DNA of 64,000 bases from Aquabacterium sp. Its GTDB lineage: Bacteria > Pseudomonadota > Gammaproteobacteria > Burkholderiales > Burkholderiaceae_C. The notes below the pieces were generated by a model that saw nothing but the letters and a program-made list of their open reading frames with translations, was not told the origin of the DNA and did not search any database. The position numbers and the translations under genes were made by a program. Positions 57,855 to 64,000 of the stretch are shown piece after piece (within the stretch, counting starts at the first letter, position 1; each line of letters begins with the position of its first letter). Where the stretch lies: assembly GCA_030654395.1 (NCBI GenBank), contig JAURXM010000131.1, positions 248,001 through 312,000 of the forward strand, given 5' to 3'.

Positions 57855-58973
57855 ATGTCGCAAGATCAATGGAATCGCCGTTCGTGGATTAAAGGAGTTG
57901 GGGTTGCAGGCGCCGGAGTGGCGCTCAGTGGGCTGCCCGATCTGGCAATGGCACAAAAGCCACTGACGATAGGCATGATCTATGTAGGCCCCAAGGACGA
58001 CTTTGGCTACAACCAATCGCACTACGAAGCGGCATCCGAGATCAAGAAGATGCCGGGCATCAAAGTCGTCGGAGAAGAGAACGTTCCCGAGACGCAATCG
58101 GTGCAAAAGACCATGCAGGGCATGATCTCCCAAGACGGCGCCACGTTGCTGTTCCCCACCTCGTTCGGTTACTTCAACCCACACATCCTCGACGTGGCCA
58201 AGAAAAACCCCGACGTGCGCTTCGCCCATTGCGGCGGCATGTGGGATGCGGCCAAGCATCCCAAAACCGTGGGCAGCTTCTTTGGCTACATCGACGAGTG
58301 CCAATACCTCAACGGCGTGATCGCTGGCCACATGACCAAATCCAAGAAGATTGGTTTCATTGCTGCCAAACCCATCCCCCAAGTACTGCGCAACATCAAC
58401 GCCTTCACGCTGGGCGCGCGCTCGGTGCACCCTGACATCACCTGCTCGGTGATTTTTACGGGTGACTGGTCCATGCCGGTCAAAGAAGCCGAGGCGACCA
58501 ACAGCTTGGCCGACCAAGGTGTGGACGTGTTCACCATGCACGTAGACGGCCCCAAGGTCATCGTCGAGACGGCGGCCAAGCGTGGCAAGTTCGTGTGCGG
58601 CTACCACGCCTCGCAAGCCAAGCTGGCACCCAATGCCTACCTCACGGGCGCCGAGTGGAACTGGGTCACACCTTACAAGCAGATTGTGGATGCGGCCCGC
58701 ACTGGCAAGCCACACCCCAACTTCCTGCGTGGCGGCTTGAAGGAAGGCTTCGTCAAGACCTCGCCTTATGGCGCCATGGTGCCCGAAGGTGCACGCAAGC
58801 AGGCCGATGCCATCAAGGCCGCCATGCTCAAAGACGAGTTCGAGATCTTCAAGGGTGAGATCAAGGACAACACAGGCAAGGTCGTGATCGCCAAGGGCAC
58901 AACGATGAAGCAGATCGACCCAGCGCTGGAAGGTATGAACTATCTGATTGAAGGTGTGATCGGCAAGGTCTAA
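57855..58973 (+). CDS. BMP-family ABC transporter substrate-binding protein
   Basis: 372 aa. ATG after AGGAG. A twin-arginine-like signal (NRRSWIKGVGVAGAGVALSG, cleavage near AMA-QK). BMP (Med/TmpC) fold: IGMIYVGPKDDFGYNQSHYE, TLLFPTSFGYFNPHILDVA, GYIDECQYLNGVIAGHMT and GAEWNWVTPYKQIVDAA. BMP proteins typically bind nucleosides; related ones serve other N-rich ligands. First gene of an operon with two permeases and two amide hydrolases, but no ATPase. Confidence 0.95.
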   Translation: MSQDQWNRRSWIKGVGVAGAGVALSGLPDLAMAQKPLTIGMIYVGPKDDFGYNQSHYEAASEIKKMPGIKVVGEENVPETQSVQKTMQGMISQDGATLLFPTSFGYFNPHILDVAKKNPDVRFAHCGGMWDAAKHPKTVGSFFGYIDECQYLNGVIAGHMTKSKKIGFIAAKPIPQVLRNINAFTLGARSVHPDITCSVIFTGDWSMPVKEAEATNSLADQGVDVFTMHVDGPKVIVETAAKRGKFVCGYHASQAKLAPNAYLTGAEWNWVTPYKQIVDAARTGKPHPNFLRGGLKEGFVKTSPYGAMVPEGARKQADAIKAAMLKDEFEIFKGEIKDNTGKVVIAKGTTMKQIDPALEGMNYLIEGVIGKV

Positions 58974-58985
58974 CGAGGAGTGCCA

Positions 58986-60083
58986 GTGAGCGATGCCATT
59001 GATTCACGCTTGGCCATGGTCTTCGACAGCGTGCTGCTGCCAGTGCTAGCCTTGGCTGGTGCGGTACTGCTGTTCGGCGGCTTTGTGTGGCTGGGTGGCA
59101 CCAGCCCGACCGAGACTTGGTTACTGCTGTTCAAAGGCGCTTTTGGTGATGCCTTTTCTTGGCAGAACACGCTGCAGAGGGCGGCTCCGTTGATGCTCAC
59201 GGCCTTGTGCGTCGCGATTCCGCAGCGTGCGGGTTTGATGATCATTGGTGGCGAGGGCGCGCTGGTTCTTGGGGGACTGGCTGCGGCTAGCTTGCCATAT
59301 GTCATGGCGCCGCCCACAGGCTTGCCGGGCACCTTCATGATCTTGCTGGCAAGCGTACTTGCCGGTGCGGGCTGGATCGCATTGGTGGGCGTGTTGCGTC
59401 AGTACCGAGGTGTGAACGAAACCATTGGCTCTTTACTCATGAGTTATCTGGCCATTGGCTTGTTCAAGCACTTTGTGGAAGGGCCAATGCGTGACCCGAG
59501 CAGCTTGAACAAGCCCTCCACGTTGCCACTCAACGAAAGTTTGCTTCTGGGTTTGATACCTGGCTATGAGGTGCATTGGGGGCTGGCATGGGGCTTTGTT
59601 GCCTGCATCGTATCTGGGCTGTGGCTGTTTGGTTCCACACATGGCTTTGCCACACGGGTGGTGGGCGGCAACGCACGGGCAGCGCGCTTGGTGGGCTTAC
59701 CCAGCCACCGCTTGATCATCATGGCCTGCGCCTTGGGTGGGGGTTGTGCGGGGCTGGCGGGCGGCATCGAAGTGGCTGCAGTGCACACGAACGCCAATGC
59801 TGCATTGATCGCGGGCTTGGGCTACACGGGCATCCTCGTGTCCTTTGTGGCACGGCATAACCCCGTGGCGGTGATCCCTGTGGCCATTTTGTTTGGCGGC
59901 TTTGGATCAGCAGGCAGCTTGCTGCAGCGGCGTCTGGATTTACCTGATGCCTCTGTGATGGTGTTGCAGGGCTTTGCATTCGTGCTGATTTTGGCCAGTG
60001 AAGCGCTGCGTGGCCGCATGGGTGAGTGGTTGCATGAAACCAGCCGCACACGCTTGTCCCGTGGAACCAAGGGGGCTCAATGA
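58986..60083 (+). CDS. ABC transporter permease (YufP/BMP-system type)
   Basis: 365 aa from GTG 58986, with AGGAG five nt before it. BPD_transp_2 family with about ten membrane segments (VLLPVLALAGAVLLFGGFVWL) and landmarks RAGLMIIGGEGALVLGGLAAA and RQYRGVNETIGSLLMSYLAIG. Pairs with the next permease, whose ATG overlaps its stop (ATGA). The gap to the binding-protein gene is 12 nt, so no ATPase gene fits between them. Confidence 0.93.
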   Translation: MSDAIDSRLAMVFDSVLLPVLALAGAVLLFGGFVWLGGTSPTETWLLLFKGAFGDAFSWQNTLQRAAPLMLTALCVAIPQRAGLMIIGGEGALVLGGLAAASLPYVMAPPTGLPGTFMILLASVLAGAGWIALVGVLRQYRGVNETIGSLLMSYLAIGLFKHFVEGPMRDPSSLNKPSTLPLNESLLLGLIPGYEVHWGLAWGFVACIVSGLWLFGSTHGFATRVVGGNARAARLVGLPSHRLIIMACALGGGCAGLAGGIEVAAVHTNANAALIAGLGYTGILVSFVARHNPVAVIPVAILFGGFGSAGSLLQRRLDLPDASVMVLQGFAFVLILASEALRGRMGEWLHETSRTRLSRGTKGAQ

Positions 60084-61006
60084 GTGTCGATGCATCGATG
60101 TGGTTTGACGTGGCTGTAGCTGTACTAGGCGGCGCCATCCGCGTAGGCACGCCGTTTCTGTTCGTGAGCCTGGGCGAGTGTTTAACTGAAAAATCAGGGC
60201 GTATCAACCTGGGTTTGGAGGGTGTGCTGGTCTTGTCTGCCATGGCTGGCTTTGCGGGCAGCTACCTCACAGGTTCACCTTGGGCTGGCGTGATGCTGGC
60301 TGGTGTGGCGGGCGCGCTGCTGGCCATGCTGCACGGCTTGTTGTGTTCGCTACCGCGTGTCAATGACATCGCCGTGGGCATTGCCTTGATGCTACTGGGC
60401 GCTGGTTTGGCCTTCTACTTGGGTAAGCCTTTGATTCAGCCTCAGGCCGCGCAGATACCCTCCATCGAGTTGGGCATGTGGAGTGATTCATCGCAAGTGC
60501 AAGCTGCTTTGCGCATCAACGCCCTATTCCCCATTGGCGTGGCCTTAGCGGTGCTGATGGCTTGGGCCTTAGCCGACACCCGCTGGGGCTTGATCGTGCG
60601 CATGGCTGGCGACAGCAGCGATGCCGCACGGGCATTAGGCTACTCGGTCAACATGGTGCGCGTGATGGCCACGATGGCGGGTGGCTTCATCGCTGGCTTG
60701 GGTGGGGCGTCCTTATCCCTGTATTACCCTGGCAGCTGGAACGAGGGCTTGTCCAGCGGCCAGGGCTTGATCGCCGTGGCCTTGGTGATCTTCGCGCGCT
60801 GGCGGCCTGTGGCATGTCTGGGCGCGGCCTTGTTGTTCGGCGGGGCTGGGGCTTTGGGACCTGCGCTGCAGTCTGTTGGCATTGGCTGGGGCTATCACCT
60901 CTTCAACGCCATGCCCTATGCCTTAACCCTGCTGATCTTAATTTGGACGTGCAGTCCAAAGAAAGCTTTGCAAGGTGCGCCCATGGAGTTAGGCGTATCG
61001 CGTTGA
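60080..61006 (+). CDS. ABC transporter permease (YufQ/BMP-system type)
   Basis: 308 aa membrane protein of BPD_transp_2 type: PFLFVSLGECLTEKSGRINLG, LEGVLVLSAMAGFAGSY and PRVNDIAVGIALMLLGAGLAFY. Second permease of the BMP uptake system. Followed 52 nt later by the formamidase-like gene. Confidence 0.93.
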   Translation: MSVDASMWFDVAVAVLGGAIRVGTPFLFVSLGECLTEKSGRINLGLEGVLVLSAMAGFAGSYLTGSPWAGVMLAGVAGALLAMLHGLLCSLPRVNDIAVGIALMLLGAGLAFYLGKPLIQPQAAQIPSIELGMWSDSSQVQAALRINALFPIGVALAVLMAWALADTRWGLIVRMAGDSSDAARALGYSVNMVRVMATMAGGFIAGLGGASLSLYYPGSWNEGLSSGQGLIAVALVIFARWRPVACLGAALLFGGAGALGPALQSVGIGWGYHLFNAMPYALTLLILIWTCSPKKALQGAPMELGVSR

Positions 61007-61058
61007 CGGTTTTTTCAGTGACAGAGCAAGCGCAGTCCCAACCTGCAAGGAGCGTGAG

Positions 61059-62078
61059 ATGAGCGGACTCGGTGGATTGAACAAAACGCCATCTGGCATG
61101 GTGATGGGCATGGTGCAGCTACAGTTGCCTGTGGTTGACACGCCCATGCAAATGGCAGCGCAAACACAGCGCATCGTGGATATGGTGGGCAAAGCCCGCC
61201 GCAGCTATCCCGCGATGGATCTGGTGGTGTTCCCTGAATACGCCTTGCATGGATTGTCGATGAGCACGGCTGACGAGCTGATGGTGTCGCTCGATGGGCC
61301 TGAGGTGGCGGCCTTCAAGGCGGCTTGCGTTGGCAACAAGATCTGGGGCTGCTTCTCGATCATGGAGAAGAACCCATCTGGCAACCCCTACAACACAGGC
61401 CTGATCATTGACGACCAAGGTCAGATCAAGCTTTACTACCGCAAGTTTCACCCTTGGGTTCCTGTGGAGCCCTGGGAGCCCGGCAACATGGGCATACCTG
61501 TAATAGCGGGCCCCAAGGGCGTCAAGCTGGCGCTGATCATTTGCCATGACGGCATGTTCCCCGAAATGGCGCGCGAGTGCGCCTACAAGGGCGCTGAGGT
61601 GATGCTTCGCACAGCCGGCTACACGGCGCCTGTGCGCCATGCATGGTCCATCACTAACCAGGCAAATGCCTTCCAGAACCTGATGGTCACGGCTAGCGTG
61701 TGCTTGTGCGGCAGCGATGGCACCTTCGACTCGATGGGCGAGGCCATGGTGTGCAACTTCGATGGCACGATCATGGCGCAAGGTGGCGGCCGCCCCGACG
61801 AGATTGTGTGCGCGGAAGTTCGAGCCGACCAGATCCGCGAAGCCCGTGTGCATTGGGGCGTCGAAAATAACATCTATCAGCTCTATCACCGAGGCTATGT
61901 GGCCGTGAAGGGCGGGGCCCAAGATTGCCCCTACACCTTCATGCAAGACATGATCAGCGGAGATTTCCGATTGCAGTGGGAAGGAAGTGTCGTCCACACC
62001 GATGGGCGCTCGTGCGGTTTCGATTCACCGCAGAGGTCATACCAAGGTGATGAAACCAATCTACTGGAGAACGCATGA
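61059..62078 (+). CDS. Formamidase/aliphatic amidase of the nitrilase superfamily (AmiF-like)
   Basis: 339 aa with AAGGAG before the ATG. Nitrilase triad E60 ([10 protein letters not shown]), K129 ([14 protein letters not shown]) and C162 ([15 protein letters not shown]). Length and motifs ([33 protein letters not shown]) follow formamidase AmiF closely. Releases ammonia from a small amide; exact substrate not determined. Its stop overlaps the start of the next gene (ATGA). Confidence 0.88.
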   Translation: MSGLGGLNKTPSGMVMGMVQLQLPVVDTPMQMAAQTQRIVDMVGKARRSYPAMDLVVFPEYALHGLSMSTADELMVSLDGPEVAAFKAACVGNKIWGCFSIMEKNPSGNPYNTGLIIDDQGQIKLYYRKFHPWVPVEPWEPGNMGIPVIAGPKGVKLALIICHDGMFPEMARECAYKGAEVMLRTAGYTAPVRHAWSITNQANAFQNLMVTASVCLCGSDGTFDSMGEAMVCNFDGTIMAQGGGRPDEIVCAEVRADQIREARVHWGVENNIYQLYHRGYVAVKGGAQDCPYTFMQDMISGDFRLQWEGSVVHTDGRSCGFDSPQRSYQGDETNLLENA

Positions 62079-62770
62079 CGACTTATCTTGATTCTCAACC
62101 TTATGCTTGGCCCTACAACGGTGATCTCAAGCCATCAAACACGGCCTTGATCATCATCGACATGCAGACCGACTTTTGCGGCATAGGTGGTTATGTCGAC
62201 AAGATGGGCTATGACCTGTCTTTGACGCGCGCACCGATCGAGCCCATCAAGGCCTTGTTGGCCGTCGCACGTCAAGTCGGCATGCTGGTGATCCACACGC
62301 GTGAAGGCCACAGACCAGACCTGAGCGACTTACCCCCCAACAAGCGTTGGCGCTCACGCAGGATCGGCACCGATGGCGTCGGCATTGGTGATGCAGGCCC
62401 CTGTGGCCGCATTCTGGTGCGCGGCGAACCGGGGTGGGACATCATCCCTGATTTGTATCCCATAGATGGTGAACCCATCATCGACAAACCAGGCAAAGGC
62501 TCGTTCTACGCGACCGATCTGGAGCTGGTACTGCACACCAAAGGCATCCAGAACATCATCCTGACGGGCATCACGACTGATGTTTGCGTACACACGACGA
62601 TGCGTGACGCCAATGACCGTGGCTTTGAGTGCGTGATGCTGACCGATTGCACAGGCGCCACCGACCCAGTCAACCACGCCGCCGCTTTTGAGATGATCAA
62701 GATGCAAGGCGGCGTGTTCGGGGCGGTGTCCGATTCCAAGGCGGTGATCAAGGCTTTACAAGGCCTTTGA
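62075..62770 (+). CDS. Isochorismatase-family cysteine hydrolase, biuret-hydrolase-like
   Basis: 231 aa. Triad D29 ([12 protein letters not shown]), K141 ([15 protein letters not shown]) and C171 ([11 protein letters not shown]), with the cis-peptide region before C171. The overall pattern, including [11 protein letters not shown] at the start, [13 protein letters not shown] and [10 protein letters not shown], resembles biuret hydrolase (BiuH) and related ureide hydrolases as I remember them; no search was run. Translationally coupled to the formamidase-like gene, so the two probably act on one imported compound. Confidence 0.85.
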   Translation: MTTYLDSQPYAWPYNGDLKPSNTALIIIDMQTDFCGIGGYVDKMGYDLSLTRAPIEPIKALLAVARQVGMLVIHTREGHRPDLSDLPPNKRWRSRRIGTDGVGIGDAGPCGRILVRGEPGWDIIPDLYPIDGEPIIDKPGKGSFYATDLELVLHTKGIQNIILTGITTDVCVHTTMRDANDRGFECVMLTDCTGATDPVNHAAAFEMIKMQGGVFGAVSDSKAVIKALQGL

Positions 62771-62793
62771 TCCACCGCTCAGGTCAGAAAACG

Positions 62794-63888
62794 TCAGAAC
62801 GCGTGCCTCATGCCGACGACATATGTATAGCCTTTTTTGAAGCCCGTCAGCATCTCGTTGTCCATCATCACCGCAGCATAGGTGTCTGTGCGCTTTGAAA
62901 GCCAATAGTCGTAGGCCAGCGTCAAGATGTTGTGGCGTGTGACCACCGTACTGGTGCTGCCTTCTGTGGGCTTTTCTGTGCTCTCACCATAAGAGATGAG
63001 GACCTTGCTTGCTTTGGTGACAGGCACGGCTGCACCAAGCTGAAACAAGGTGGTATTGATGCGCGTTCCAGTGCTGTAGCCATGGTTCTTGATTTGACCC
63101 CACTCGGCAAACAACTTGGCGAAGCCAGCGTCATAGCTGGCGTTTAGCAGACCGAATGTCTGACGCTGACCGGCCGTCAAATTGGGCATGGGCTCTGACG
63201 CCGAACGCACGGTCTGCCAGCCTGCAGCCAAAGCAAGTGGGCCCGATACATATGTGCCGCCCAAAGCATAGCTGGCACCTTCGCTGCCATTGGTGGCTTC
63301 TCCGGCCTGAGCCTGTGCAGTAGCCGTGAAGCCGGCCATGGTCGGTGTGCTGTAACTGGCAGCATTGCTCCATGACGAATCCCCCCTGTCATTGCCCCAC
63401 TTGCCATACGTCAGACGCACAGCCGGTGATAGGCCAAACGCACCACCGAAAGGGTTGAAGGCAACGACTTGGCCAAACAGCAAATTGGCTTGACGACCCA
63501 GTGTCAACTTACCGAAACCACCTTGCAACCAGACGTTACTTGCACGACCCCAGAAGACATCGGCGGTTTTGATACCACCAGCGTCATTGCGGCCAGCGGC
63601 ACCCGTATCCGGACGCAAAAAGCTCTCCAGCACGAAGCCTGCAGACAAGCCGTCACCCAGGCTCTCTGTGCCTTTGAAGCCGATATAGCTGGTCACCATC
63701 GAATTGCTATCGACCTTAGTGAGGTGTTTGTTATCGGTTCCGATGGCTGTGCCACTGATTTGGTATGAGCCAAATTCCACGTTCAAGGCACCATATAGGG
63801 TCATGTTCGATTGAGCTTGCGCTGCTGGCATGAACGCACAGAAGAATGCTGCCATCAGTGTTCGATAGATGTACTTTTTAGAAACCAT
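62794..63888 (-). CDS. Gram-negative porin
   Basis: 364 aa from ATG 63888 after AAAGGAG. Signal peptide TLMAAFFCAFMPAAQA, then the betaproteobacterial porin opening QSNMTLYGALNVEFGSY, alternating beta-strands, GKLTLGRQANLLFG, and C-terminal VVGMRHAF ending in Phe, the BAM recognition residue. Convergent with the amide-nitrogen operon, so not necessarily functionally linked. The 112 nt up to the window end hold its promoter region; nothing else seen. Confidence 0.94.
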   Translation of the reverse strand: MVSKKYIYRTLMAAFFCAFMPAAQAQSNMTLYGALNVEFGSYQISGTAIGTDNKHLTKVDSNSMVTSYIGFKGTESLGDGLSAGFVLESFLRPDTGAAGRNDAGGIKTADVFWGRASNVWLQGGFGKLTLGRQANLLFGQVVAFNPFGGAFGLSPAVRLTYGKWGNDRGDSSWSNAASYSTPTMAGFTATAQAQAGEATNGSEGASYALGGTYVSGPLALAAGWQTVRSASEPMPNLTAGQRQTFGLLNASYDAGFAKLFAEWGQIKNHGYSTGTRINTTLFQLGAAVPVTKASKVLISYGESTEKPTEGSTSTVVTRHNILTLAYDYWLSKRTDTYAAVMMDNEMLTGFKKGYTYVVGMRHAF

Positions 63889-64000
63889 GAAAACTCCTTT
63901 GTCACTGTCATGGCGATGGCCGTGGACATCAGTGGCACATTTGCGACGCAAGTCGCATGCCTAAGTCAATAGGACAGCCGCATAGATTTTTCGAGAGATG

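Noticed and set aside
57831..58715. 294-codon minus-strand frame over the BMP gene
   Set aside because: Antisense to a clear binding protein with signal peptide and ribosome site; no motif in the shadow.
61119..61997. 292-codon minus-strand frame over the formamidase-like gene
   Set aside because: Antisense shadow; the plus strand holds the intact nitrilase triad.

Overview
The window reads as chromosomal DNA of a betaproteobacterium, most likely Burkholderiales and probably Comamonadaceae. The basis is gene order and gene content judged from protein sequence, not a database search: nadE-glnB, an ilvB-ilvH-ilvC block, an ECF sigma factor followed by DUF3619/DUF3106/RDD/LOG genes, coaBC-dut, several Arabinose_bd-type AraC regulators, and a PEP-CTERM protein. 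Base composition is moderately GC-rich. Most of the sequence is ordinary housekeeping and accessory metabolism, densely packed. No insertion sequences, CRISPR arrays or rRNA were seen; there is one tRNA (Gly, CCC).

Layout. 1-3.2 kb: a fused double-ATPase ABC exporter (cut by the window edge) with its HlyD partner, divergent from a MalT-like regulator (3.4-5.9 kb) whose P-loop has been lost. 5.9-7.6 kb: coaBC-dut. 7.6-12 kb: two related AraC regulators next to two tandem PF10118 'metal-dependent hydrolase' paralogues. 12-20 kb: alaS, gabD, two acyl-CoA dehydrogenases and a divergent AraC regulator. 20-24.3 kb: a periplasmic serine hydrolase, tRNA-Gly, a GNAT gene, a damaged acyl carrier protein and a clearly dead NAD synthase; the last three look like the remains of an accessory cluster. 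24.3-25.1 kb: a PEP-CTERM protein. 25.3-33.2 kb: trmB, a selO-msrB-yciB-bolA-PPIase operon, uppP, a DUF455 gene, and a chalcone-isomerase-like gene overlapping xerD.

33.3-38.8 kb is the most unusual part. Five tandem paralogous secreted proteins of about 220-280 aa lie on the minus strand. At least three have their own hairpin terminators, and all have G-tract-containing upstream regions. A membrane-anchored helical protein is inserted between copies. The PEP-CTERM protein at 24.3 kb is a divergent member of the same family. I recognise no known domain in the family.

38.9-64 kb: ilvC-ilvH-ilvB, then a coupled ECF sigma factor/DUF3619/DUF3106/RDD/LOG operon, glnB and nadE. These are followed by a FemAB-like GNAT, an exonuclease, a Ser/Thr kinase with an extracytoplasmic tail, a PAS-GGDEF diguanylate cyclase, NDH-2, an M24 aminopeptidase and a DUF374 acyltransferase. 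The window ends with a BMP-type ABC uptake operon that lacks an ATPase gene but carries a formamidase-like nitrilase and a biuret-hydrolase-like isochorismatase-fold enzyme, and then a porin. The last cluster looks like an amide-nitrogen scavenging system.
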